Shown: positions 11,204 to 23,088 of the stretch, piece by piece
Layout of the letters: each line of letters begins with the position of its first letter
Numbering within the stretch: the stretch's first letter is position 1
NCBI GenBank assembly: GCA_012295275.1
Contig: CM022665.1
Span: 7,823,976-7,887,975 of the forward strand
Direction of reading: 5' to 3'
From: Chrysomallon squamiferum
Taxonomy: Eukaryota; Mollusca; Gastropoda; Neomphalida; Peltospiridae
DNA: 64,000 nucleotides
Program-made: the position numbers and the translations under genes
Notes under the pieces: model-generated
What the model was told of the DNA's origin: nothing
The model's database searches: none
Seen by the model: only the letters and a program-made list of their open reading frames with translations

Positions 11204-12397
11204 GTAACAGTTAATTCATATAACTGTCATTGATGCTGATATGTCTTAGTCCACGGGACAAAGGCCAAATTTTTATCAGCTGGTACTATCCTGAAGTACA
11301 AAGGCATACGGGGTTTTCTTGGTTTATCTATATATGTAGAAAACAGCATGAGGTCATAGATAGCGTTTAGAATTGAATAGCTTCCTGTCATTTTCACCCA
11401 TAAAACTTAATGTGTTGAACCAATTTTGAAGCACATTCTGAGGGTAACAAAAGCTTAATTTTGACAACTTTCCTTAGGCTCATTTTGTCATAACGATTCA
11501 CCACTCATAATATGTGATTTGAAGCACCCTATCAATTACACACCATAATATGCAACTAAACCTCAAAAGTAGGTCATCAGAGGTAAAAGGGTCACTGATG
11601 TGATTCTACCTGTGTTTCAGAAAAGACTTTCCAACCATTTAAATGCACGAATGTTCAGCCATCTTGAAAAATATTGTAACTGAAACAAACGAGGCAAGGA
11701 CACTTTTTGCAGGAATATCAGTATATCAGAATATCAAAATATCAGTACTAACACAAATCAACTTTAAATTACACTATAATGACAATAGGTCTCACAAAGT
11801 TTTCATTCCAAACCAATTGTATATATTTATCAGTAGCTGAAACAAGAAGGAGGCTCAAAGAGGTCAAAAGATCAGCTATGTTCGGTCTTTCTGGAAATTT
11901 TCAATCTTCAGCAGGTACCATCATGCTTTTGGCCAGCCATTAATATAATAATTCAATTGAGATATATTACTGCATGTCAAGATAGTTTGACACACTCTAA
12001 TTATTCTCATTAGGCCTACTGCCAGATGTCTGTTTCATATTGCAGCTTATCACACCAATAATTTGCTGAATTTATAGAGGTTTTCAGTAAGAGGAACACT
12101 TTTAAAAACAAAATTGTCCTGGATTTTTTTTTTTTTTTTTTTTTTTTTCTTGTTTAGTTGTTCTGTTTTATTTATTGAAAATGGAATAGATAATAACATT
12201 ACAGTTAGTCTGCAATCAACTACTGATTTTAATTTAATGTAAGGGAAACAAAACCTGCAATTATGTTTTTGAATATAGAAAACAGATCAATCCTTGAACA
12301 TATTAAAATTTCTCAACATGAAAACTAAACTCGCTTTCAGAGACACATAAGCCACAGCACTCTGCCTCATACTGTGAAATGCAGGTAATAATTTCAG

Positions 12398-12860
12398 ATC
12401 ACTTATAGTACAGTTCTATTCTCACACAGTCATTTACAGTACAGCTCTCTTCTCACACAATCATAGTACAGCTCTATTTTCAGACAATCACTTATTATAC
12501 TGTTTTGTTCTCAGGCAATCACTTATAGTATAGCTTTATTCTCAATCACTTATAGTACAGCTCTGTCCTCAATCACTGATAGTACAGCTCTGTTCTCAGA
12601 TAATCACTTATTGTACTGCTCTGTCCTCAATCACTGATAGTACAGTTCTGTTCTCAGATAATCACTTATTGTACTGTTCTGTTCTCAAACAATCCCTATA
12701 GTACAGTTCTGTTCTCAGACAATCACTTATTGTAAAGCTCTATTCTCAGAAAATCACTTCTTGTATAACTCTATTCTCAGACAATCATTTATTGTACTGT
12801 TCTGTTCTCTGACAATCACTTATTGTACAACTCTATTCTCAGACAATTACTTCCTTTACT
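12398..12860 (-). repeat. 31-bp minisatellite, 3' flank of gene A
   Basis: Degenerate tandem copies of a unit of about 31 bp containing AATCACTTATTGTACAG and TCTGTTCTCAGAC. A related and more homogeneous array lies at 33815-34160 beside gene C, and a remnant at 54236-54345 beside gene D. The array thus marks the 3' flank of A-type genes. Confidence 0.8.
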
Positions 12861-13196
12861 GATCTATTTTCTGACAATACTTTTACATAAGGACCTGCCA
12901 GCTTTTCCTAGGTTAGGTCCTAACTATGTCTAAATCTGGATCTGATCACTTTACTGAATACTGTGCACATCATATTCCAAAGTAAAAAGATAAATGTGTA
13001 TTGACATACTCATTAAATTCACTTTTTAAATTTTACACATCAAATGTTAAACTTCACATACATATTATGTTTTATTAACATTCAGTAACAAACTATAGTA
13101 AAGGACCATAAAAACCTTTCGATTAAAGAGTATCTGCAAAAATGCAGACAGTACAACTATTCTGCATCAGTAAGATTCAAGTGTTCTTCATCTGTG

Positions 13197-13202
13197 TTTA
13201 TT
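13197..13202 (-). terminator. Polyadenylation signal of gene A
   Basis: AATAAA on the minus strand about 95 bp after the stop of gene A. The same signal, in matching sequence, is found 122 bp after the stop of gene D (53693-53698). In A, B and D a second AATAAA overlaps the stop codon itself (GAATAAAT). Confidence 0.5.
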
Positions 13203-13295
13203 ATACAAAATGTGATATTGATAAAATGGTTTCTGACATTCCTTGGTTTCATATGACCTTGAAGTTGGTTTTATCTTGTTTTTAGACATTAATAT

Positions 13296-16200
13296 TTATT
13301 CAGCAAAGAGTTCTTTTTTTTCACTTTTTGTCAGTTCAACAAGCCATTTGCTGTATTTTTCATCTGACAGATTATTTGCATGGCAAAACTGAATCAAATT
13401 TGTGAGGTGAGCAGATGCTGCTATGTAAGCTTCCTTCACTTTCTTGACATCTCCTTGATTTGTAAGAAGTTCTATCATCTCTTTGTAACATGTGTACATT
13501 ATGTATCTTTCACTTTTAGCTCCTTGACTTTTGGATTCAAACGAGACTGCTTCTTCAAAGTTTTTCAAAGCTTCACTTTCTGCTCCTGATAACTTATAAG
13601 CACATCCCAGGTTAACTAAACTTTCTCTATGAGCTACACTTCCTTTGTTGTAATTCTCTCTGATGCTAACAGCCATCTCTAATGTACTAATTGCATCTTC
13701 AGCGTTTCCTTGCTTCAAATACAGCTGACCCATGGTGTCAAGGATAATACCTCTTTCATAACTGAATAAATCTGGTGCAAATTCCAGTGATGCCAAAGCT
13801 GCATCTAACAGAGTCTTTGCTTCCTGTAGTCTCCCCAGCTCAATGTAAGTTGCAGCTACATTTTTCTGTGAAACAATGACTGCTTTTAATGGTGCTTTGT
13901 TCTTTAGTTTTATTTCCAATCCAAGTTCAAAATATTTTTTAGCATTAAAGTGATCTTCTTTCCTTTTCATCAGCAAGCCTATGTTGTTATAAACAGAACC
14001 AACAGAGGGATGGTCTTCTCCAAGTTTTTTAATAAAACCTCTCAAACCATGAAACATGTAGTTCTCAGCTACAGTAAGATTTCCTAAAATTAAGCAAAAC
14101 AGAAACAATACATGGCAGAAATAAATCTTGCAGTTAAAATGTAATGTTAATAATGCAGAATGCACAGGTTTAAATGGTATTCAGCTGTATAGATTAGCTT
14201 CTGTCAGTAAATGAAAGTTAATTGATTATTGTTAATTAAAAATAGATTCCAAAGTATTAGTAAACAGATAACACATGAATATATGTATTAATTATGTGTT
14301 CTTTATGCTAAAAAAAATGCTATAATCAATACCATTTATATAACCAATTAATATTAAATTAATACAAGAAAGATTGTATATTAGAATTTACAAGCTGCTT
14401 TATTTTCTTTCATATAATAGAAAATACATTAAATTCATCAGCAAGCCTATGTTGTTATAGATAGAACCAACAGAGGGATGGTCTTCTCCAAGCTTTTTAA
14501 TACAATCTCTCAAAGCATGAAACATATAGTTCTCAGCTACTGTACGATTTCCTAAAATTAAGCAAAACAGAATCAATACATGGCAGAAATAAATCTTGCA
14601 GTTAAAATTTAATGTTAATAATGAAGAATGCACAGGTTTAAATGGTATTCAGCTTTATAGATTAGCTTCTCTCAGTACATGAAGGTTAATTGATTATTGT
14701 TAATTAAGAATAGATTCCAAAATATTAGTAAACAGATAACACATGAATATATGTATTAATTATGTGTTCTTTATGCTAAAAAATGTTATAATCAATACCA
14801 TTTATATAAACAATTAATATTAAATTAATACAAGAAAGATTGTGTATTAGAATTTACAAGCTGTTTTATATTCTGTCATGTAATAGAAAATACATTAACA
14901 CCATTTTGAAGATATCATATTTTGTATAAATAAAGTTTTAATCATGAGAAATTAAATATCTTTTCCCAAAATAGAATATTTAATTCAGAAAATAAATAAA
15001 TTCATCTTTTTATAATTTTCTTTCCTTGTTTTTAGTATTCAGTATTACATATCTAAATCTGGATATCTCTATGACTCGAGAATTAATTCCTTATAAAAAT
15101 AACAATAAAACAATTTACATCAAGAACAATCCAAACCTTCAATAAAGCAGTAATGACCAAAATAAGACCAGAAACATTTCCACAGCCAATTCAACACTAA
15201 TGTTACATACAGCACCTTCATTAGTAGACTTTATTGTTATTCTTAAACTGATCAGCACCATTTTTTCATAAATATGCTACTGGCAATGGACATCAATTAT
15301 CCTCACAAAGACATCTTTATTAGTAAGAGAAAGCACCATAGTTTCACCTCCACAAACAAGATCTTAATTCACTACCTGGTAATCACCAGCTAATCACAAC
15401 ACAAACATATTCAGTCTAGACAGGTCACCGGTTTTGCATCTGTTACCCAAAACTCTCAAATATTTTGTCCATTGTAAACAGAACCTGTGGATTTAGACAT
15501 GCTGAACTGATATTTTCATTATTAATAATAAATTCATATTTTCATTATAAATACTGAACTCATATTCTAGTTGTAAACACTAAATTTTTATTTTTATTAT
15601 AAATACTACATCAATATTTTCATTATATAGACGTGCTGAACAACAATAAGTAACAAGCTCTGGTTCTCACAAACAAGACTGGAACATTTAAATGTACAAC
15701 CAATGTATAGGTAATGAAATTATTAGCTATGCAAGTCAACTACTGCTACATGAAATACTCAGGGACACATCATAAACTGTCTGCAGAGTTTATTTGCAAA
15801 GAAAATATCCAACAGAATATGAAAGATGTATAAATTAAACTAAATAGAAGTTTGTATTTACACAAATTACATGATTTACTCAAAAATAGTGTGGGTTTTC
15901 AGGTATAGAGTTCTTCATCAGTAGAGACAGTTTTTGAGACAAAAAAAATAAATTAAAGTGTCAATACAAAAAAAACCTTCACTTTCTGTGATAATTTTTC
16001 TATCTAATACTAGACTCATATTTTCATGATAAATACTGATATTTTCTTTATAAACATAAAACTGACATTTCAGTTATAAACACTAAAGTGATATTTTCAT
16101 TAATAAATTCATATTTTCATTATAAATATTAAACTCATATTCTAATTGTAAAAACTAAGGTTGTAATTTTATTATAAACACAACATTAATATTTTCATTT

Positions 16201-17090
16201 TAAATATAAAAAATATATGTGTATCTGTAATGGACATACTAGCCACAAACGTTAACAATACAAATGTTTTTTATAGTATTTCATCTCTTCAAAAACAATA
16301 TTTTAATTATTTTGGAAATCGCATAGCAGAAGAGCTGAAGTGGACTGACCTTCTAATCTGTTGCACTTCAGCTTTACAATCTGCAGTTTCCAACAGTTTC
16401 AAATAAATAAATAAATAAATACATATATCATGTTTCAATTTACTCTTGTTATTAACATGTTTTTTAATAACAGAATATCCACAGCATTTCAACAACTTAC
16501 CTTCCAAAATATTAGACAATCCAATACAGTTGATATGTCGATAAAGGAAGATGCTGTTCTCACAGCCAGCCTCCTTTAAAACTGACAAACCTCTCTCAAA
16601 CTGCCTAAAATTAAAACACAAAGAAATAATTTCAATCTGCAAATGAACATGTACCTTACAGATCTGAGTAAGTAATTCCTCTTTAATGTATCACTATGTA
16701 CCCACAGATATTCACACATACACATATACACAAAACATACAGCAATACATACATCCTCATACACATAGATAATAGTGATGTTTATACTGGCATGTAGGTT
16801 CAATTGTCTTATAAATTTTCACTAATATGCCACTTTTATATATAATATCCAAAGGAATAAAAACAAATGTAGAAAACAGCTTCCTGTATTAGTTTAGTTA
16901 ATCAGGGTAACAGTTTGTGCCTACTTGATAGCATCTTGTGGCTGATTCTGAAGATGATATGTCCAACCCAAACTTAACAGAATAGAAGACATGGATTCTG
17001 AAGAAGGAAACTGTTCTAAGATTGAAACTGCTTGTGTCAGCATTTTTATTCCTCCATTAAAATCACACTGTAATAATAATAATAATAATA

Positions 17091-17140
<50 letters not shown>

Positions 17141-17252
17141 AATAATAATAATAATAATGATAAAAGATGTTATTTTTAATACTGAATTATTCACAATAAA
17201 TGAAAAATTTAAATTACACATATATGATTTTTTCACCACTGATTCTTGACCA

Positions 17253-17287
<35 letters not shown>

Positions 17288-20200
17288 AAACAAAAACAAC
17301 AACAGAAAAAGACAGATATTTACTTTCTGAAGAACAACATTTCAATAAAATGAAATGATTTAGCTACTGATGGCACATAATGTTAATAAGAAGACAATAT
17401 TATCTGAATTCATCTGAATGTATTTCTGCACTCTAATGTTGTTTTAAATCAACCATGCAATCTGACCTTGACATTTGTCAGAGCTCGCCCATAGTGTGTC
17501 ATTGCTACTGCTCGATCTCTTTCTTTGCCATACATCTTTGCCAATTCAAAGCATTTAGTGAAATACATAATACATTCATCTATTTAAAAAAATAACAAAA
17601 CAACAAAATAAAAAAACAATTTACATATCATGGATATTACATATATATAAAATCCATTATTACAGTGTCATACTATTACATTAACTGTTGATTCCTATTT
17701 ACTTATTCTGCAAATATATTTTCTGTGTCCGTGTGTGTGTTTGCGTGTGTGCGATAACATAACATATAAAATCCTGAGATTTAGGTTCCTAAACACTCAA
17801 TAAATTATTTTTGTTAAAAATATATAACAGTAATCATGCATCATAATAGACTACTATACTATGTGTCAAGTAGTGAATTGTATACAATAATGTTCTGAAG
17901 GTGAAGATTCATAAAAAGTAATTCTCGACAGGTATCTAAACTATGCACCTTGTGGTCAGACTAAATTCAGACATACATCAAGTTTAATCACTGAACATGA
18001 ATCTCATTTAATTAGCTCCTCTATATAAAAAAATATCACAATCTGCTTTAACATTTTCATCTAATGTATCACACTTACTGCCAAAATATTCAATGATGAG
18101 ATTGGAGGCAGATGCAGCCATTTCTATATAGAACGGAAATGTCTCCTGAGCACTGTACTGGACATCTGTGAGAAGTTTCTTCAGGTTTGGGTATTCCTGA
18201 CTGAAAACAGCATATGCCTCGAGATACTCTTCAGACTCCATTTGCAAACTCAGCTCCTGCATCACCTTGCTGAATGTTCTACAGTACCGCTTCCTTATTT
18301 CTACACAAATATTTCAATATATTCTACAGTATCACTTTACTTCTACACAAATATTTCAATATATTCTACAGTATCACCTTATTTCTACACAAATATTTCA
18401 ATATATTCTACAGTATCACCTTATTTCTACACAAATATTTCAATATATTCTACAGTATCACTTTACTTCTACACAAATATTTCAATATATTCTACAGTAT
18501 CACTTTACTTCTACACAAATATTTCAATATATTCTACAGTATCACTTTATTTCTACACAAATATTTCAATATATTCTACAGTATCACCTTATTTCTACAC
18601 AAATATTTTAATATATTCTACACTATCACCTTATTTCTACACAAATAGTTGAATATATTCTACAGTATCACTTTATTTCTACACAAATATTTAATATATT
18701 CTACACTATCACCTTATTTCAATATATTCTACAATACCACCTAATTTCTACACAAATATTTCAATATATTCTACAGTATCACCTTATTTCTACACAAAAA
18801 TTTCAATATATACTCTACAGTATCACTTTATTTCTATACAAATATTTCAATATATATTCTACAATATCACCTTATTTCTACACAAATATTTCAATGTATT
18901 CTACAGTATCACTTTATTTCTACACAAAATAATTTAAAATATTCTAGAATATGACCTTATTTCTATACAAATATTTCAATATATTCTACAGTATCACCTT
19001 ATTTCTACACAAATATTTTAATATATTTTACAGTATTACTTTATTTCTACACAAATATTTCAATATATTCTACAATATCACTTTATTTCTAAACAAATAT
19101 TTTATATATTCTACAGTATCACCTTATTTCTATACAAATATTTTAATATATCCTACACTTTAATCTTATTTCTACACAAACATTTTAATGTTATATAGTA
19201 TCACAGCAGTGATTTCTATATAAATGTTTTAATATATTTTAATATAAAATCTGTAAGTAAAATAAAAAGAAGTCATTTTGTTAAATATACTGGGGGGTGC
19301 AAAAGTAGGTATACAGTTATGAAAAAAAGAAAACATTATTCAAACAAAAAAAGCTAATATAAAAATACATGCATTTTATTAATTTAAATAAATATGGTTA
19401 ATGATACTCAAAATAAGAAAAATGTGTCAACTAATTTAATGTGCTACTAACTTCACTGATGTGATACTACTGTATACCTACTTTTGCACACATACCCGTA
19501 TATTTGTGCTTCACCTGTGTTGTTCTAGGCAAGCAACAACTCTATACTGAACCATACAATTTAACAAAGCCATTTTACTTCACTAGTCAGTACTGTTTAC
19601 TGAAGTAAATGCAAGTTTCAAATCATGATGTTCATTTTATTGTAGATGTGTGTGTGTGCATCACATGTATGCCTTTATAATGACAGTTTATAATCTGTAA
19701 CTGAAATAAAAAGAAGTCATTTTGTTTAATATATCTCTGATTCACTTGTGTTGTTCTAGAAAAGCAAAACGTGACAAATTAATACATAACATCATAGAGA
19801 AACTAAGAACTTAACAATGGGAAACCAAGCAACAGCTTTACATTGAAGCCTGATATTTAAATAAAACAGATTATTTCGTTATTGGTAGAAATAAAACAAA
19901 ATTACCTGGAAGATTCTCAATTTTCAAATACACTTCAAGACAGTCCTGCAGAATTCCATGAATGTTGTATCGCCTTGTTTTTGGTTCAAACTGTATCATG
20001 TATCGTTTTTTCAGAGGGACCAGTGTCTGCTGAATGGTTTCACTTTTAGTAGTATCATCTACATATAAGACAGAAATTTTTATATTGAATTTGACCAAAG
20101 CATTTCTCTTCTGTACAACAATATACAGTTTTGTATTTATAGAAATTGTATTGTAAAAATTAATAGATCAACACACTTACTATTTTACAGAAGAAAGAAG

Positions 20201-22345
20201 AAAAATGTCTTGGGCTATAAAACATTAACAGAAATTAAATAATAATAATAATAATAATAATTTAAATTTAAAAAGATTAGAAAAAGAATAGTCCAAGTCA
20301 TTCATTATACAACAGTTTCTCTACCACAAAAAAAATATAAATGTAGAAACTTGAGCAAACAGTAAAATTTTCTTTACACCAGAAAATGCATAATAATTTA
20401 AACCAAGTACAAACAAAATTCCAGTATTACAACAGTATTTAAGACTGAATGGAAATTCTGAATAAATAAGACTATCTTCTTGCATCTAACCTTTCTCTAG
20501 TGAAATGTGTATTTAGTGCAAGTTTCTTAGTCCAGAGTCAGAAATGAAATATACAATCTCTCTTATCACAAGAATCACTAAGGATAATTGCACACGTTTG
20601 TCCAAAAGGTCCTTAAGGAAATGTAAAGGTCTTTATCATCACAAAGCTCAGAAAGGAAAAAAATGAAAGTGTTCATTACCACAAAAATGTCCAGTGAAAT
20701 ATAAAATCTTTATTACCAAAATGGTCACTACGGATATATGAATATGTTTATTATTATAAATATCACTAAGAAAAGTTAAGACTCTTTATAATCGCAAAGG
20801 TCACTAAAGATAAATAAAATTCAAATACCCAATAAGTGACAAGCTTGGATATCTCTGAAGGATCCAGGAATGTATCCCAGAATTGCAAGCCTCTGCTGAA
20901 ATTCCCTTGTCAGTTGGCTGATAAATTTATAGTAAACAGCACCTTAAAGATAACGTTGAAAAATAAGTCACATGTTACCAATATATTTAATCTCTAAAAT
21001 GGTAATAGAATGTGTTGAAATAAATATGTATCATACGGCACAAAACTAATTATATTAACCAGGTACTTATCTACTGTCGCATTATCCAAATAAATGCTAC
21101 ACATATTTCAAATTATTCCTGTTCCAAACACTTTATCAACAGCTGGTATGAACAACTGGATTTAAAAAACACCTTACTGCTAATTTAAAAAAATAAATAA
21201 ATAAAAATTAAATGTTTTATTCTTTGTTTCATTTCTTCAGATAATAATATAAACTGTGTTAGCTGTTCCAACATAAAATGATGTATTTCTAACCATTACT
21301 TCAAGAAATACTTACCAACTTGTTCTTCTGGTATGTAACTCTCATCACTCAATGCTCGAAGTCTACACTGACTAAGTATTTCAATCATATCTTCAGGTGA
21401 CGGTGCAACAGGTCCCTGCTGGTTCATTTCAAAAGCTACAAATAACACCTCACAGTCCTTATTTTAGGCTATGAATAATTTAAATAAATGTGTGGGTTTT
21501 TTTTAATATTATTTACAGTATAAACTTAATATTTCAGAAGCCTCCAATGACTTCCATTAAACGTTAGTAAGATCGACAAGTATAGACATAACTATAATAC
21601 AAGATTTACATCTATTATAAAAATGAATCAATAATGTAATGATTAATATATCTTTTAGATGTGATAAAAAATTGTTTTTATCATATTTGTTTAATGAACC
21701 TGCTATGATTAAGGCTAGAGGCAAGCCACAACACAGTTCCACAATCTTCTCAAGATGACCTCCAAATCTGACTCTGGTAGCAATGGACTTAACAAGTTCT
21801 GATCCATCTGCCGTGTCCATGGGCTGTAACTCTTGCCAAATGAAAAAAGGAAAGCCACGCGTAACTTGGACAGTGGAAGTAAAAATTATTCGAATGTTGT
21901 GACAGGTCTGGATAATGGTGCTGCATGTTGCGATGAAAATGTCCTTCAGTGTGCTGGTCAGACAGTCCTCAGCATTGTCAAATGACAGTATGTAAGCATG
22001 AGTAAAGTCAGTATCTATTTTCTTACACATCTGTAACACCCAGTCATCAGAATTAGTAGAGATTTCATCAATATAATCAAAAGCATGCAGAGTTTTCAAA
22101 CTAAATGTTTCTACTGATGTCACATTCTGTAGGTCAACAGAGATGATCTTTAAATTGGACTGATCACCCAGGTGGTACTGCTGTCTTTTCAAAAATTCCT
22201 CCACTGTTCTTGATTTGCCAACTGACTTTTGACCAAAGATTCCAAAAACTCTGTTCTTCATCCAAATGTTTTGAAGTGACTTTAGAAATTCATTTCTGCC
22301 TGTGAATGGCTGTTCAGTAGCCTCTGGATCATGATAGTCTTCCAT
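13296..22345 (-). CDS. Gene A: STAND receptor, NB-ARC + winged helix + TPR (800 aa, 9 exons)
   Basis: Exons in transcript order: 22345-21700, 21435-21316, 20942-20829, 20058-19906, 18300-18079, 17579-17467, 17067-16925, 16604-16501, 14083-13296. They sum to 2403 nt, an exact open frame. Residues 1-215 are an NB-ARC NTPase: Walker A GQKSVGKS (near residue 40), Walker B AYILSFDN, a sensor-like IIFTSTVQVTR, and CCGLPLAL at the GLPL position. Residues 256-344 form a winged helix ending in RYNIHGIL, where HG replaces the HD of the MHD motif. Residues 345-800 are helical, with about eight TPR units (for example VYNNIGLLMKRKEDHFNAKKYFELGL). By family knowledge such proteins are ATP-driven cytosolic switches whose TPRs sense ligand or partner. 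No CARD, death or TIR domain was seen, so the output is unknown. A 5' UTR exon probably ends at 22838. The AAG|ATG start matches gene B. Confidence 0.85.
13967..14897 (-). repeat. Tandem duplication (468-bp period) over the start of exon 9 of gene A
   Basis: 13967-14434 and 14435-14897 are two adjacent copies containing the beginning of exon 9 plus the end of intron 8. The acceptor of the real exon (14084-14085) and that of the duplicate (14552-14553) are 468 bp apart. Differences are scattered point changes and one-base indels. Genes B, C and D have a single copy. Confidence 0.85.
14435..14551 (-). pseudogene. Truncated duplicate of exon 9 (pseudo-exon) in gene A
   Basis: It carries a good acceptor and encodes the start of exon 9 with changes (GNRTVAENYMFHALRDCIKKL onward in place of GNLTVAENYMFHGLRGFIKKL). 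It breaks off after NNIGLLM into intron-like sequence, with no GT donor at the break. If its acceptor were used, translation would run a few codons into the intron and stop. That would give a protein lacking the C-terminal TPRs. Confidence 0.7.
17071..17160 (-). repeat. AAT/GAT trinucleotide array at the exon-7 acceptor of gene A
   Basis: About 30 AAT and GAT triplets (plus strand), so the transcript reads an ATT/ATC array that runs straight into ..TTACAG|TGTGAT at exon 7. Arrays sit at the same place in B (30055-30085), C (37144-37365) and D (50173-50310). Confidence 0.9.
18301..19195 (-). repeat. 42-bp minisatellite in intron 4 of gene A
   Basis: About 20 tandem copies of a 42-bp unit, with some 38-46 bp variants, starting at the very base next to exon 5. 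In transcript orientation each unit contains TTTGTGTAG followed by AAATAAGGTGATACTGTAGA. This copies the real acceptor TTTGTGTAG and the first bases of exon 5 (AAATAAGGAAGCGGTACTGT). All three frames of the opposite strand are free of stops, which explains long spurious open frames there. Confidence 0.92.
19290..19498. mobile_element. Mariner-like MITE in intron 4 of gene A
   Basis: A 209-bp element flanked by TA dinucleotides. Its ends are inverted repeats sharing GCAAAAGTAGGTATACAG, starting CTGGGGGG on the left and ending CATACCCG on the right. The interior is AT-rich and has no transposase. Short terminal repeats plus a TA target site fit a non-autonomous Tc1/mariner element. The matching intron of gene B lacks it and shows a simple empty site near 26860-26880. 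Confidence 0.82.
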
Positions 22346-22837
22346 CTTGGATAGATTTGGTTTTTCGTCAACACATTTTATTTTTTGGTTTCTTCATTAT
22401 TTTTCCATTTTTATATCATTCACTTTTCTTTGTTCGTTCTTGCTGTTGGTGGTGTTCTTATTTGTCTTCTTGTTTTTTTTGGGGGGGGGTTGGGGGGCTA
22501 AAACAGAACAAAGTAAAAGACCTATCTTTAATTAAAAGTATAAAATAACAAACAGAAAAGTACTTATATATGTATATAAGACTTTATGTTATTACCGATT
22601 GTTTGTTTTATCTAATAACTTTCACTTAATAGAATTTACTTTCAATAAATTATCACCCACATCAGACTAACTTCTTTACTGTCGAAACAAGAAGTTAATA
22701 ATGTAACGTTACTGCCTCGGAAGTGTTTACAGAGTTTTTATATTGCTTTTTATTTTATGTTTTCATAACAGTAAATTTTCAAACATAATTTTTGCGTTGA
22801 TTACCGAGCAGATATAATACCCAGTAAATGTACTTAC

Positions 22838-23000
22838 CGAAGCTCGATTTAACGTCCGGCTCTGTTGTACAAACATGCAAAGACCTGGCTCAAAGTCAGA
22901 CTGATACACAGTGCAAAGGTTGTCTGGTTTTAATTTCTGACAGCTATCTGATATGTTGTTACGTGCTTAGTTTTTCGAGAAATACAAAGGAAGGAAGAAA
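22838..23000 (-). promoter_or_regulatory. Probable 5' UTR exon of gene A
   Basis: On the minus strand the sequence GAGCTTCG|GTAAGTAC gives a strong donor at 22838. Splicing to the AG just before ATG (22346) would remove a short intron of about 490 bp. The transcription start is not defined, so the upper boundary is approximate. The same donor is kept in gene C at 43412. Confidence 0.4.
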
Positions 23001-23077
23001 AATATATAAAAAAAAAAAAAAAAAAAACGGTTTTGTTTACCAATCAGAAACGCGCAAGAGATCTTTACCTAACGTGT

Positions 23078-23088
23078 GGGGAATTCCC
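23078..23088. promoter_or_regulatory. Palindromic kappaB-type site, A/B promoter
   Basis: GGGGAATTCCC, a perfect match to GGGRNNYYCC and symmetric, 32 bp from a CCAATCA box. It is retained in the duplicate promoter at 43669-43679. NF-kappaB/Rel sites are typical of immune-inducible genes. Binding here is an inference. Confidence 0.45.

Larger units (their letters stand above)
6285..11883. other. Intergenic region with microsatellites
   Basis: No complete gene was recognised. The content is poly-T and poly-A runs, TTTTA-type repeats near 7100-7160, three GA arrays, AAT runs near 8100 and 8380, and two diverged copies of a roughly 150-bp repeat. A possible orphan exon lies at 11117-11203. The promoter and 5' UTR of the minus-strand gene ending at 6284 must lie at the left side. 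The short open frames here (for example 8934-9176) have no recognisable domain. Confidence 0.5.

Noticed and set aside
13380-13589. Plus-strand open frame MAKLNQICEV.. (also at 31747, 34535 and 53278)
   Set aside because: It is the antisense shadow of exon 9 of the STAND genes and recurs only with that exon.
16991-17179. Poly-Asn/Asp open frame
   Set aside because: It is translated AAT/GAT microsatellite at the exon-7 acceptor, on the strand opposite the gene. The same applies to 37065-37392 and 50142-50390.
18242-18652. Long plus-strand open frames in all three frames (14-residue periodic peptides such as FYTNISIYSTVSLY)
   Set aside because: They read the 42-bp minisatellite, whose complement lacks stops in any frame. 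They lie in an intron, antisense to the gene, and recur only where the array recurs (also 28191-28952 and 48318-48755).
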